Source: Pelagibius litoralis (GTDB taxonomy: Bacteria > Pseudomonadota > Alphaproteobacteria > Kiloniellales > Kiloniellaceae). From it: DNA of 64,000 bases. Positions 34,687 through 43,696 of this stretch are shown one piece after another. The notes below the pieces were generated by a model. The model ran no database searches. It saw nothing but the letters and a program-made list of their open reading frames with translations, and had not been told where the DNA came from. The first letter of the stretch is position 1. Each line of letters starts with the position of its first letter. The DNA lies in NCBI RefSeq assembly GCF_011683915.1, contig NZ_JAAQPH010000017.1, forward strand, positions 62,001 through 126,000, read 5' to 3'. Position numbers and translations under genes: made by a program.

Positions 34687-35973
34687 ATGCTTTATGAAGC
34701 AGATAAAAGAAATCTATCGTTAATTGCAGCCGGTGACGCCCTTATTGGCCATCGTTTATCAATACACAATGAAGAACGTTTTAGATTTGTTATAGATCGA
34801 ATACGAGAGGCAGATGTTTCTTTCGTCAATCTAGAAGTGCTCATACATAGTTTTGAAGGTTTTCCTGCCCAGCATAGCGGCGGCAACTACATGGCCATGC
34901 CTCCTTTCATTGCCGAGGAGTTAAAGTGGGCTGGTTTCAACCTTCTATCTCGGGCCAACAACCATGCCATGGATTACTCGCATGGTGGAATGGTCGCGAC
35001 GTCTCGTTATCTTGATGCTCAAGGCTTGGCTTATTCCGGAGTCGGAGAGAATCTGGCTAAAGCGCGTGCCCCGGTTTACTTGGATACTCCCAAAGGTCGG
35101 GTGGCCCTACTTTCGATTTGCTCCACTTGTCCGCCCGGATCGCGGGCGGGGCAGCAACGTCCAGATATCCAGGGGCGGCCCGGCGTGAATGGCTTACGTC
35201 ATAAAAAGAGATACGTTGTCCCTGCCAGGGAGATTGGAACCTTACGCCGCATTGCCAATAGCATCGGAGAAAGTGATAACGCCGAGGAAAAGCCTGATCA
35301 GTGCAATTTCTTGGGTCATGAGTTCGTTTCGGGTGAAAAGCCAGGCGCCTATAGCGAGCCGGATGAATCAGATCTCCAAGCGATGGTTAAGGGCATTGAG
35401 GCGGCGAGGCGCCAGGCCGATTTTGTGTTTGTCAGTATTCATCATCACGAGCACGATGAAACCATCGAGATACCGAGCCAATTCGTACAGACCTTCTCCA
35501 GAAAATGTATCGATGCAGGCGCGCACGCGGTTATTGGTCATGGCGCCCATATCTTGCAAGGTATTGAAATTTATTCGGGCTATCCAATTCTCTATAGCTT
35601 GGGAAATTTCCTTTATCAGAGTCAGACCATTGATTATCTTCCGGCAGAGGTTTACGAAAAGCATGGGCTTGATGAACTACGGTCTTTCCCTGCGGACGCT
35701 TTCGACGCTCGCATACAGGGTCGCGCCTTGCTACGTGACTCTCGTTGGTGGGAAACCGTTTTTGCTCGCTGTGACTTCGAAGCAGGCAAGCTGACAACGG
35801 TGATCTTACATCCTGTAGAGTTGGGTCAGCATACTCACAGGGCGCAGCACGGGCGCGCGATGATAGCGCGTGATGAAAAAGCGGAGCAAATTATCCAGGA
35901 TCTAAAGCGGCTGTCTCTGCCCTTTGGTACAAAGATTGATTTTAAAGATGAAGTAGGCGTTGTTAACCTATAA
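34687..35973 (+). CDS. CapA/PgsA-family metallophosphoesterase-like protein
   Basis: A 428-residue protein from ATG 34687. It has the CapA fold: LSLIAAGDALIGHRL (metal Asp), VSFVNLEVLI, SRANNHAMDYSHGGM (Asn-His motif, about residue 95), VSIHHHEHDE near 255 and VIGHGAHILQGIEIYSGYPI with YSLGNFLYQ near 285-310. CapA/PgsA proteins take part in poly-gamma-glutamate capsule export, but the ligase genes CapB/CapC are absent and there is no signal peptide or membrane anchor. A soluble cytoplasmic member in a catabolic island more likely hydrolyses a phosphoester or gamma-glutamyl compound. Its function is therefore uncertain. It is a single-gene unit with no GTATAC site. Confidence 0.75.
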   Translation: MLYEADKRNLSLIAAGDALIGHRLSIHNEERFRFVIDRIREADVSFVNLEVLIHSFEGFPAQHSGGNYMAMPPFIAEELKWAGFNLLSRANNHAMDYSHGGMVATSRYLDAQGLAYSGVGENLAKARAPVYLDTPKGRVALLSICSTCPPGSRAGQQRPDIQGRPGVNGLRHKKRYVVPAREIGTLRRIANSIGESDNAEEKPDQCNFLGHEFVSGEKPGAYSEPDESDLQAMVKGIEAARRQADFVFVSIHHHEHDETIEIPSQFVQTFSRKCIDAGAHAVIGHGAHILQGIEIYSGYPILYSLGNFLYQSQTIDYLPAEVYEKHGLDELRSFPADAFDARIQGRALLRDSRWWETVFARCDFEAGKLTTVILHPVELGQHTHRAQHGRAMIARDEKAEQIIQDLKRLSLPFGTKIDFKDEVGVVNL

Positions 35974-36105
35974 GTTAAATAATCGAGAAACTCGCGGTAT
36001 GATTTCCATTGCGCCTTGCTCTGGGCTGCCGGTGAGTAGAGTTTCTGAGCCGCAGGTCATGAGTAAAAGAGTTCAAGAACCGCTGCTTCTTTTAGAAAAC
36101 CGCTA

Positions 36106-36241
36106 GATCGGATCATGTTTTGACGGAACCACTTCGTGGTTGCGCCAAAACATGTGAATCCGATCGCCATCAAACAGTGAGAGCAGATTCACCCGGTCGA
36201 TGGATCGCCTTCGGCGATTCCATCCGATCGGGATCTGCTCT
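36106..36241. repeat. Tandem TTCG-loop palindromes (REP-like pair)
   Basis: Two long imperfect hairpins in a row: 36106-36165 (arms starting GATCGGATCATGTTTTG, loop CTTCG) and 36180-36241 (arms AGAGCAGAT...ATCTGCTCT, loop TTCG flanked by GGATCGCC/GCGATTCC). The second runs into the stop codon of the leftward PLP-enzyme gene (36240-36242). Such paired TTCG palindromes are common dispersed repeats in alphaproteobacteria and can end transcription on both strands. Confidence 0.7.
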
Positions 36242-37418
36242 AGAACGCGCCGCGCGCATCGACCGGCCAGATGTCGACCAGAGTATCTCCGTCGACCACA
36301 TGATAGTGGCTGTATAGGTTCACCGTTGGGTCGCAGTGCGGGACAAGACACTCGACACAGTCTCCAATCTCCAATGAGTCATCCTTTGAGCTAAAATAGA
36401 TTGCCCCGTGCTCGTCGCTTCGTGGTTCATATCGTCTCGAGCGAGACCCACCCTTGTGGATTCTTGGCAGTGCCCCATTACTGCCGGCAAAGTGTTTATG
36501 CCCGGCATCGGTTGTGACCATACCAGGCCAGTTTTTGCTGATAACCGTGGTTCGAACAAAAAGTGAGGGTTCAAATAGTGCTCCACCCCGACCGTCCAAA
36601 TTCACCTCTTGGTATTCGACGTCGCTAAAAACGTAACTCCCATATTGTAATTCTGAATAAACGTCCACTTGAGCATCCACTACTATTGTTCCCATGCTAC
36701 CGCCTGAGATTTTTTTTACCGTTATCGATTGATCATGCAGCGCTACACAAACTTCGCGAACCATGTTCGCAACGACCTTGGCGCCTTCCATACGCGCTGA
36801 GAAATCTGCAAGATGCGACAGGTGACCGGCGTAGGCCTGAAGTCCGATAAACTCAAAGCTCTTATTCTGCGTCAGCAAGCGTGCCAGTTCGACGGCCGAT
36901 TGTATCGAACTCACTCCTGTTCGATGCCGCCCGGTATCGATATCAAGGTAAACAGGCACCGCTGCATTCGCTTGAGAGGCGTGTGCGGCAAGGCGACGCG
37001 CGACATCAATATGGTCAACGACCACCGCCACGCGGCGGCTCACCTTCAGCAACCGCATCAAACGGTCAAACTTTGCATCCGATACGAACGGAGAGGTAAT
37101 CAAGATATCGTCAATTCCAGCGGCTGCGAAAATCTCCGCTTCCCCGATGTTCGCGACGCAAATTCCTTGTGCTCCAGCATCCAACTGCTTGAGCGCGATC
37201 TCCACGCTCTTATGTGTCTTGGTATGGGGCCGAAAGGCACACCTCGCCTCTCTGCAGTGGGAGGCAGCTGTTTGGATATTCCTATCGAGAGCACCGAGAT
37301 CAATGCTCAAGCAGGGTGTGGTTAAACGTTCTCTCGATCCTGGGAGACCAATCAGCGGCTCATTGGGCCCAAGTTCAAATTCTCGCAATTCATTTGACGC
37401 GGTTAGCTCTTTGACCAT
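36240..37418 (-). CDS. D-threonine aldolase / 3-hydroxyaspartate aldolase-type PLP enzyme (DSD1 family)
   Basis: A 392-residue fold-III PLP enzyme from ATG 37418 (AGAGAG upstream); the frame is open to 37619 but without coding character. Conserved parts: TPCLSIDLGALDRNI near residue 35, PLP-Lys segment FRPHTKTHKSVEIA near 65, YLDIDTGRHRTGV near 155 and the metal-binding C-terminus VPHCDPTVNLYSHYHVVDGD. The HCDP metal site and the WPVDARG ending are like D-threonine aldolase and beta-hydroxyaspartate aldolase, unlike the core paralogue at 15183, which has GHAC. It probably cleaves a 3-hydroxy-D-amino acid to glycine plus an aldehyde. Downstream of it are REP hairpins; upstream lies the creatininase pseudogene, suggesting a former operon. 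Confidence 0.82.
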   Translation of the reverse strand: MVKELTASNELREFELGPNEPLIGLPGSRERLTTPCLSIDLGALDRNIQTAASHCREARCAFRPHTKTHKSVEIALKQLDAGAQGICVANIGEAEIFAAAGIDDILITSPFVSDAKFDRLMRLLKVSRRVAVVVDHIDVARRLAAHASQANAAVPVYLDIDTGRHRTGVSSIQSAVELARLLTQNKSFEFIGLQAYAGHLSHLADFSARMEGAKVVANMVREVCVALHDQSITVKKISGGSMGTIVVDAQVDVYSELQYGSYVFSDVEYQEVNLDGRGGALFEPSLFVRTTVISKNWPGMVTTDAGHKHFAGSNGALPRIHKGGSRSRRYEPRSDEHGAIYFSSKDDSLEIGDCVECLVPHCDPTVNLYSHYHVVDGDTLVDIWPVDARGAF

Positions 37419-37615
37419 CTTTGCTCTCTTAAATGCGATAGAGCTAAGCCAGTTTGACCGGCTATGTTTATTTCGACTCCATTCGGCGAAATTACTATCA
37501 ACTGTTGCAGCGCAGTTCCTTTTCGTAAGTTGGGTTATCTCTGGCCAAGTCATCAACCATCTTGGTGCTGCTACTGGCGTGGAGTTCGTCGCTGTCAAGC
37601 CGAAAGCGCTTGACT

Positions 37616-38010
37616 TCAAGTCAATCTGTCCGCCGTGGCCGGCACATCTCTGCGAGGGTTGATTTTTCTGGTTACAGGCCTGACGAGAGGCGTGTTGCCA
37701 TAGTGACTGTTGATGATCGCAATTCGACGGGACCCTGAGTTGACGGTACTCTCAGTTGGTTCGGCACGAAGTGAGGTCAATGTGTTCACACTCACAGTAA
37801 ACACGCCGGGACGTCGGCCATGATCGTAAGATACGCCATGTGCCACGGCTGAAGCGTCAAGAGCTTTGAGGCTGTCTGAGGCGCGACGGGCGGCTTCAAA
37901 GCAAGGGCGCGTGATAATCTAGGTGTCGGTACTGACCGGTAGATGAGGTCTATGTTGCTCTGCCACGCCAACTGGTGGTACCGCCAGGCTGTTTGATACT
38001 GCACATGAAT
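37616..38010 (-). pseudogene. Creatininase-family pseudogene
   Basis: One minus-strand frame reads NSLAVPPVGVAEQHRPHLPV, STDT, a stop codon, then IITRPCFEAARRASDSLKAL, AHGVSYDHGRRPGV and SGSRRIAIINSHYGNTPLV. It aligns block by block with the intact enzyme at 27172 (SLAVLPVGAIEQHGPHLPV, VAYGVSHHHKPHPGV, FHRIAIINGHGGNS). The stop replaces the Glu of NTDTE; the metal motif EQHG became EQHR and GHGG became SHYG. The C-terminal half is missing after 37616. It is a dead second copy next to the PLP-enzyme gene, just as the intact copy sits next to the aminotransferase gene. Confidence 0.75.
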
Positions 38011-38202
38011 CTCTTTGCCTGTGAGTGCGGACCGCTCCGAGCATTTTCTGGAGTTCACTTTAGCTCTCACAACACTGTAGGCACTATTGACAGAGGTTCG
38101 GCCAAAACCAATCCGGTTCCTTTTTTTGAGTGGTGCGCAAATGGGATCCAGGTTACTTCCTCATCATCGAATTCGCCGGCCATCTGGGCAATGAAGTTCA
38201 GA

Positions 38203-39780
38203 TCACGGCTTGCTCACTGTTAGTTCTTCAGCAGCATGCTCGAGTGAAACCACTCCTGACCAAGTTGCTTGCGGATCTAGGGGGTACATGGGCCTGGGTA
38301 TTTTGTGGAAAGGAAAGGCATCGAGTTGCCGCGCGGTGAGACCGGGCGAATCGACGTCGTAGACCTGCTCAGGTCCGAAGAACTCGCTGAAACCTGCCCT
38401 GAAGTGCCCACGAGACTTTACGGCCACGCTGCGCACTTGGGCGAGGTCCACCCCAACCATTTCGAAGAAGACCGGGTCATAGCACTGCTGCCGAATCGAG
38501 ATGACGAGAACTCGGATGCCGCCAATACGAAGGAGACAACTTGCTCCCAAGTCCAGGCTTTGCCCTTCCATGACGCCTTTTCGGCCGACGCAGCGGCCAT
38601 TGTGTAGGCGCTCGATAACCGCTTCCGCATCGAATTTTCCTGATAGGGGGTCTTCTTCATTTCGGTTGAACTTTGCCCGGAACGTTGCGCCCTCGCCGAG
38701 GCGGTGAGCTTCCGCCGCCAGCATGGGGTCGTTGAGTCCGCCCATGACACAATCTTGGATACCGGCTTCATGAAATGCGGACAGCAGCCAGATCGTGTTG
38801 CCGCGGGCGCCGCCGCCTGGATTATCGCTGGTGTCCGCGAAAATCACCGCAGGCTCGTTCCGGCTCAAATTCGCCTTTCGTGCCAGGGAGACGGCGTCGT
38901 CTATGGTGATAAGATTCAGGACGAAGCCGTCACGTTCTTGCCATAGCTTCGATGCGACGGCCGTTGCGACCCGCTTTGCAGTCTCCTCATCATCTTCGGT
39001 GGTCACGGTGACGGCCATACCGCTCTTCGGGCTGTCGCCATGGGTATAGCCGGTGGTAAGGGAGATGTGGAGGACCGGCGGCTTCCAGAGGGACTGCGCG
39101 TAATCCAGAACATCACGAATAGGATACTTATCGGTGAGCTGCGTCGGTGACGGCGCAATCAGCGGCAGTTTCACGAAGGCGCTTCTCGTTTGCATCCCCT
39201 TAAGCATGCGGGCGACAAGCTCCGCGGCTTCTGTTCCGCATTCGGCCATATCAACGTGGGGGTTTGTACGATAAGCGATCAGAACGTTAGCCAACTGGGC
39301 CATTTCCGACGACACGTTGGCATGGAGATCGAGAGTGACCACAATCGGCACCTTCGGTCCAACGATGTGCCGAACCTGATTCAGCAACGTGGCCTCTGGA
39401 TCTTCATCCTCGGCACCCTTGGCCGAGCCATGGAGCGCCAGGTACACGGCGTCAACCGGAAGAGCGCTGCGAATACAATCGCAGATTTCGGCAATCATCT
39501 CGTCGAGGAAAGACTGCTCGATGGGACCGGTGGCTCCGCCATAGGCACTGATCAGAGGGATGAGTTGGCAAGTCGGTTCCAGTTTCCTGAACTGGTCGGT
39601 AAAAGCCTTCAACTCCTGTGGCGCGCGGGGATGGCTTTGCCGTATGTCGTCCATCAACGATTCGCCGGCGAAGAATCCGTTGGCGTAGAACTCCTCTTTT
39701 GTCGCGGTAGGCGAGCGAGGATTGCACTCCGCCATCAGGCTTCCGACCGCTACTTTGTAGTGATTGCGTGACGAACTCAT
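38203..39780 (-). CDS. M81-family metallopeptidase (MlrC-like)
   Basis: A 525-residue protein from ATG 39780. It has the M81/DUF1485 N-terminal domain (VAVGSLMAECNPRSP, YLALHGSAKGAEDEDPEATL, VVTLDLHANVS with metal-binding Asp and His near 155) and the C-terminal MlrC domain (TTGYTHGDSPKSGMAV, VIFADTSDNPGGGARGNT). The founder MlrC cleaves linear microcystin fragments, peptides rich in D-amino acids and Adda. The usual early metal ligands HE...TFSP read ECNPRSP here, so one ligand may differ. It is divergent from the D-aminoacylase gene across 239 bp holding the double GTATAC operator, so the two are co-regulated and probably act on the same imported D-peptides. Confidence 0.82.
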   Translation of the reverse strand: MSSSRNHYKVAVGSLMAECNPRSPTATKEEFYANGFFAGESLMDDIRQSHPRAPQELKAFTDQFRKLEPTCQLIPLISAYGGATGPIEQSFLDEMIAEICDCIRSALPVDAVYLALHGSAKGAEDEDPEATLLNQVRHIVGPKVPIVVTLDLHANVSSEMAQLANVLIAYRTNPHVDMAECGTEAAELVARMLKGMQTRSAFVKLPLIAPSPTQLTDKYPIRDVLDYAQSLWKPPVLHISLTTGYTHGDSPKSGMAVTVTTEDDEETAKRVATAVASKLWQERDGFVLNLITIDDAVSLARKANLSRNEPAVIFADTSDNPGGGARGNTIWLLSAFHEAGIQDCVMGGLNDPMLAAEAHRLGEGATFRAKFNRNEEDPLSGKFDAEAVIERLHNGRCVGRKGVMEGQSLDLGASCLLRIGGIRVLVISIRQQCYDPVFFEMVGVDLAQVRSVAVKSRGHFRAGFSEFFGPEQVYDVDSPGLTARQLDAFPFHKIPRPMYPLDPQATWSGVVSLEHAAEELTVSKP

Positions 39781-39801
39781 AGGCTATTTCCTCAAGACGT
39801 A

Positions 39802-39821
39802 GAATACAGTATACCGTATTA
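39802..39821. promoter_or_regulatory. Double GTATAC operator between M81 peptidase and D-aminoacylase genes
   Basis: GAATAC-A-GTATAC-C-GTATTA: three half-sites with 7-bp spacing forming two overlapping 13-mers. Leftward, TTGACA (minus strand, about 39829-39834) with 17-bp spacing to TACGGT within the array gives a promoter for the M81 gene. The site could govern both divergent genes. Confidence 0.65.
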
Positions 39822-40019
39822 AGTTGAGATGGTCTTGTCAATCGCGGAAGCGATCGGTGGGTTGGAAGCTTTGTCAGATGTTTAGTCTTGGACTGTCGTT
39901 GTGTTTTTCAATTTGTCAGAGCAGGTGCAGGACCTTGAAAGGCGACAAAAGCGGCAGGCAACATGTTTCCAGCCAGCGGACGTGATCTCCGCAGAATGCG
40001 GAAAAACAGAGGGAAAATC

Positions 40020-41468
40020 ATGACCTTCGACATACTGATCAGAAACGCGATGATCGTAGACGGAACCGGAAAGCCGGGCTACCGGGGCGATGTTGCAATA
40101 CAGGGCGATCGCTTGGTCGAAGTTGGTGCGGTGCACGGCCGTGGTCTTTTCGAACTGGATGTTCAGGGTTCCGTCGTTTCTCCTGGCTTCATCGATGTCC
40201 ACACCCATGATGATCGCCTTGTTCTCATCGACAGGTCGGTCGAACCGAAAGTCAGCCAGGGCGTGACCACGGTGGTCGTCGGCAATTGCGGCGTAAGTCT
40301 TGCCCCTCTCGTGTTGTCGGTCGATGACCCTGTGCCTCCGCTCAATATCATTGGATCGCGCGACGATTTCCGTTTCGGAACGTATCGGTCTTATCTGAAC
40401 GAAATTAAATCATCGCCCCCCGCCGTAAACGTGGCACCGCTGGTGGGTCATATGACGCTCCGGGTGGCAGAGATGACGATGCTGAACCGGCAGGCCTCGC
40501 CCAGTGAGATCGCCGGCATGAGATGTCGCTTGGCCGAAGCTTTGGAGGCCGGCGCCCTGGGTCTTTCGAGCGGTGTGTTCTATCCGCCGTCCAGCGCCGC
40601 CACCCGCGAGGAGATCCTGCCGCTCTTGGAAGAGGTTTGCAGGCGCGGTCGGCTCTATTCGGCACACATCCGCGATGAAGGCGACCGCATCTTCGAAGCG
40701 CTGGATGAGGCGCTCGATTGTGCGCGCTCGGCCGACGTTCCAATCATCATCTCGCATCTCAAATGCGCCTCACCCAAGGTGTGGGGTGAAAGCGACCGGG
40801 TCCTTCGCTATCTCGACAAGATGAGTGACCGGCAGACAATTTCATTTGACGTATATCCTTACATGGCCAGCTCTACGATGATCCGCAAAGAAATGGTAGA
40901 GGACGCGCGCCGCGTGACCATCAGCTGGTCAAAGCCGCATCCGGAGGCGGCAGGCAGGGATCTTGCGGAGATTGCCCGTCAGTGGGATTGCAGCCTGGAG
41001 GTCGCGGCAGACAAGCTTAGTCCTGGCGGGGCAGTCTATTTTCGCATGGACGAGGAAGATGTTCGGCGAATCCTGCGGCACCCAAGGTCGATGATCGGTA
41101 GTGACGGGTTGCCCCATGACATCCATCCGCATCCGCGCCTTTGGGGCTCTTTTCCCAGGGTTCTCGGGCATTATGTTCGGGAGGTCAATTTGTTCCAGCT
41201 GGAAGAAGCGGTTCGCAAAATGACATCGCTGCCCGCTGAGGCCTTGGGCCTGAAAGACCGGGGCGTGATCGCACCAGACAAGTGCGCGGACCTTGTTGTC
41301 TTTGATCCCAAGGAAATTGATGAGCGCGCAACCTTCGACGAGCCAATGCAAGGGTCCTCAGGGGTCAGCCATGTTTTTGTTAACGGCGAACTCGTCTGGG
41401 AGGCAGGAAAGAGTTCAGGAAGAACCCCTGGGCGGGTGCTTTCCCGGGCGAGCGGAGCAGGGCAATGA
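40020..41468 (+). CDS. D-aminoacylase / N-acyl-D-amino acid deacylase
   Basis: A 482-residue amidohydrolase from ATG 40020 behind GAGGGAAAA. Metal-dependent hydrolase motifs: GFIDVHTHDD near residue 60, TTVVVGNCGVSLAPL near 90 (Cys zinc ligand in GNCG), YSAHIRDEGDRIFEALDEAL near 215, IISHLKCASPKVWG, and MIGSDGLPHDIHPHPRLWGS with PRVLGHYVRE near 370, the typical D-aminoacylase ending. It frees D-amino acids from N-acyl-D-amino acids. It is divergent from the M81 peptidase gene, under the double GTATAC operator, and precedes the transporter operon by 305 bp. The product could pass to the D-amino acid aminotransferase at 46142. Confidence 0.9.
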   Translation: MTFDILIRNAMIVDGTGKPGYRGDVAIQGDRLVEVGAVHGRGLFELDVQGSVVSPGFIDVHTHDDRLVLIDRSVEPKVSQGVTTVVVGNCGVSLAPLVLSVDDPVPPLNIIGSRDDFRFGTYRSYLNEIKSSPPAVNVAPLVGHMTLRVAEMTMLNRQASPSEIAGMRCRLAEALEAGALGLSSGVFYPPSSAATREEILPLLEEVCRRGRLYSAHIRDEGDRIFEALDEALDCARSADVPIIISHLKCASPKVWGESDRVLRYLDKMSDRQTISFDVYPYMASSTMIRKEMVEDARRVTISWSKPHPEAAGRDLAEIARQWDCSLEVAADKLSPGGAVYFRMDEEDVRRILRHPRSMIGSDGLPHDIHPHPRLWGSFPRVLGHYVREVNLFQLEEAVRKMTSLPAEALGLKDRGVIAPDKCADLVVFDPKEIDERATFDEPMQGSSGVSHVFVNGELVWEAGKSSGRTPGRVLSRASGAGQ

Positions 41469-41535
41469 TGGTGGAAAACGCCAATTCAAAACAGCCCAAT
41501 TTTCAGGGGCAGATCAGAGACACGGCCGTATTTCT

Positions 41536-41558
41536 TGACTGTATACGGAATACATGCA
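41536..41558 (+). promoter_or_regulatory. Promoter/operator of the island transporter operon
   Basis: TTGACT (41536-41541) overlaps the start of the operator GTATAC-G-GAATAC (41541-41553); a weak AAACAT follows at 17-bp spacing. The operator therefore lies between -35 and -10, unlike the binding-protein promoters. It sits 220 bp before the first permease gene. Confidence 0.5.
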
Positions 41559-41773
41559 AACATCGTTTTGCAGGATACAATAAGACTGAGGCTTGGATTC
41601 AATGCTTCGGCGGTGCAGCAGGGGTGGTTGATGTCGCATTCAAGGTTTGCTGACCGCAGGCTGTGTTCCGGCAGTAGTGTCGTCGGCAATGAGGGCGGAA
41701 GTGGTTTCTTGGCGGGTGGCCAGGGTATCGCATCTTGGCGATTTGGTGAGTCATCGGGTGTTGGAGCGGCGTT

Positions 41774-42760
41774 GTGACTGTTTTTGTTATTCGCCGACTG
41801 TTTCAAAGCATCCTGACTCTGTTCGTCACATCGCTCCTGATATTCTTTGCTGTCTTTGCCATCGGCAACCCGATCGACGTACTGATCGATCCTGCGGCGG
41901 ATCAGATCGAATTCGAACGTGCCATGAAAGCCCTTGGTCTCGATCAACCGATCTGGGATCAGTACTTCATCTTTCTGAAGAATGCCCTGCAAGGGGACGT
42001 AGGGCGTTCGTTCGTCTTCAACACTCCCGCGCTTGAGCTCATTTTGCAGCGTTTCCCGGCGACGCTGGAACTGGCACTTACTTCCCTGGTGATTGCGAAT
42101 GTGATTGGAATTCCGCTTGGGCTGTATGCCGGACTCAAACCGGAAAGCGTTGGCGGGCGTTCTATCATGGCCGGATCAATTCTCGGGTTCAGCCTACCTG
42201 GTTTCTGGGTCAAGTTGACAATGATCATGTTGTTTGCGGTCGAGCTTGGCTGGTTTCCAGCAGGGGGGCGGGGTGAAACGGCGACGTTCCTCGGGATTAC
42301 CTCAAGTCTCTTCACAGTCGACGGCCTGAGTCACATCGCTTTACCCGCTACGGGCTTATCGTTGTTCACCATGGCTTTGGTGATCCGTCTGACTCGCTCC
42401 GGGGTTCGCGAAACCTTGCCGATGGACTACATCAAGTTTGCCCGTGCAAAAGGCCTTAGGGAGTCACGGGTGATTTCGGTGCACGTCCTCAAGAACATTT
42501 TGATCCCGATCGTGACGGTGATGGGATTGGAGTTTGGAGGCACGGTCGCCTTCACGGTGATAACGGAAACCATTTTTTCTTGGCCGGGTATGGGCAAGCT
42601 CCTTATCGAGTCGATAAACTTTCTCGATCGCCCGGTTGTGGTGGCCTATATCCTGCTTGTCGCAACGATGTTCATTGGCATCAATCTCATGGTCGATCTC
42701 GTTTACGCGGTACTTGACCCCCGCGTGCGACTCTCGGATACGGGAAGCGAAAGCAAATGA
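41774..42760 (+). CDS. Dpp-type ABC transporter permease (DppB-like), island
   Basis: A 328-residue B-type permease starting at GTG 41774: N-terminal membrane segment (LFQSILTLFVTSLLIFFAVFA), a periplasmic loop, and five more segments with the BPD_transp_1 domain. The EAA loop is PMDYIKFARAKGLRESRVIS...LKNILIPIV. First gene of a four-gene operon (two permeases, two ATPases) with overlapping starts and stops. It is the only family 5-compatible channel in the island, and so probably serves all three island binding proteins. Confidence 0.92.
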   Translation: MTVFVIRRLFQSILTLFVTSLLIFFAVFAIGNPIDVLIDPAADQIEFERAMKALGLDQPIWDQYFIFLKNALQGDVGRSFVFNTPALELILQRFPATLELALTSLVIANVIGIPLGLYAGLKPESVGGRSIMAGSILGFSLPGFWVKLTMIMLFAVELGWFPAGGRGETATFLGITSSLFTVDGLSHIALPATGLSLFTMALVIRLTRSGVRETLPMDYIKFARAKGLRESRVISVHVLKNILIPIVTVMGLEFGGTVAFTVITETIFSWPGMGKLLIESINFLDRPVVVAYILLVATMFIGINLMVDLVYAVLDPRVRLSDTGSESK

Positions 42761-43692
42761 CCGTCGTTTCTTCTACGCAAGGATCTGATACCACCAGTGA
42801 TGAAGAAGGCAGAGTCTTCGTAGAAACGCCGCTTCGGCGTTTCATCTCGGACTTCAGTGAGTCATGGCTCGCTCTTGCCGGCTTGGTGATGTTTCTCACC
42901 ATAGTGTCTTTGGCAGTATTTGCTCCATTAATCGCACCGCAAGATCCCTACGATCTTTCCACGCTCGACCTTTTGGACAGTAAGCTTAAACCGGGAGAAC
43001 TGCTGTCCAGCGGACAGGTCGCCTGGCTCGGAACAGATGGGCTGGGCCGCGATATCCTGAGCGCGATCATGTATGGCTTGCGCATCAGCCTCGCGGTCGG
43101 GGCCTCAAGTGCGTTCATTGCACTCTTCATTGGTGCTTCTATCGGGTTGGCCGCCGCTTATGCCGGGGGACGTGTCGATGCGATCATCATGCGAATCGTC
43201 GACATTCAGCTGAGCTTTCCATCAATACTCATCGGCTTGGTTCTGATCGCAGTGTTGGGGAGCGGTACTGAAAAGATCATCGTTGCTCTGGTGGCCGTGC
43301 AGTGGGCCTACTACGCACGGACCGTGCGCGGTACTGCGCTGGTTGAACGGCGAAAAGAGTACATCGAAGCAGCACGGTGTCTTGCGCTCAGCAGTCGTGT
43401 CATTCTCTTTCAGCATCTTCTGCCGAACTGCCTGCCGCCCTTGATCGTCCTTGTCACCGTGCAGGTCGCCCACTCGATTGCGCTGGAGGCCTCCTTATCC
43501 TTTCTCGGTGTCGGCTTGCCCGTCACGGAACCCTCGTTGGGCCGGCTGATCGCCAACGGCTTCGAGTACATGATGAGTGGGAAGTATTGGATTAGCTTCT
43601 TCCCAGGCCTCGCATTGCTGTTTCTGATTCTCTCGATCAATCTGGTTGGCGATCAAGTCCGAGACGTTCTAAATCCACGGCTCCAACGGTAG
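42757..43692 (+). CDS. Dpp-type ABC transporter permease (DppC-like), island
   Basis: A 311-residue C-type permease, overlapping the previous stop by ATGA. OppC-like N-terminus with one membrane segment (LAGLVMFLTIVSLAVFAPLI), the WLGTDGLGRDILSAIMYGLR element near residue 92, EAA loop (RKEYIEAARCLALSSRVILF...LPNCLPPLIV) and the LEASLSFLGVGLPVTEPSLG ending. Together with the B-type subunit it forms the channel. Confidence 0.92.
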   Translation: MTVVSSTQGSDTTSDEEGRVFVETPLRRFISDFSESWLALAGLVMFLTIVSLAVFAPLIAPQDPYDLSTLDLLDSKLKPGELLSSGQVAWLGTDGLGRDILSAIMYGLRISLAVGASSAFIALFIGASIGLAAAYAGGRVDAIIMRIVDIQLSFPSILIGLVLIAVLGSGTEKIIVALVAVQWAYYARTVRGTALVERRKEYIEAARCLALSSRVILFQHLLPNCLPPLIVLVTVQVAHSIALEASLSFLGVGLPVTEPSLGRLIANGFEYMMSGKYWISFFPGLALLFLILSINLVGDQVRDVLNPRLQR

Positions 43693-43696
43693 ATCT

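Noticed and set aside
34687-35973. Poly-gamma-glutamate capsule biosynthesis locus
   Set aside because: Only a CapA-like gene is present, without signal peptide or membrane anchor; CapB and CapC are absent.
15183-37418. Beta-hydroxyaspartate cycle genes
   Set aside because: Aldolase-like and class V aminotransferase genes occur, but the dehydratase (BhcB) and iminosuccinate reductase (BhcD) are missing and the pairs are spread over two loci.
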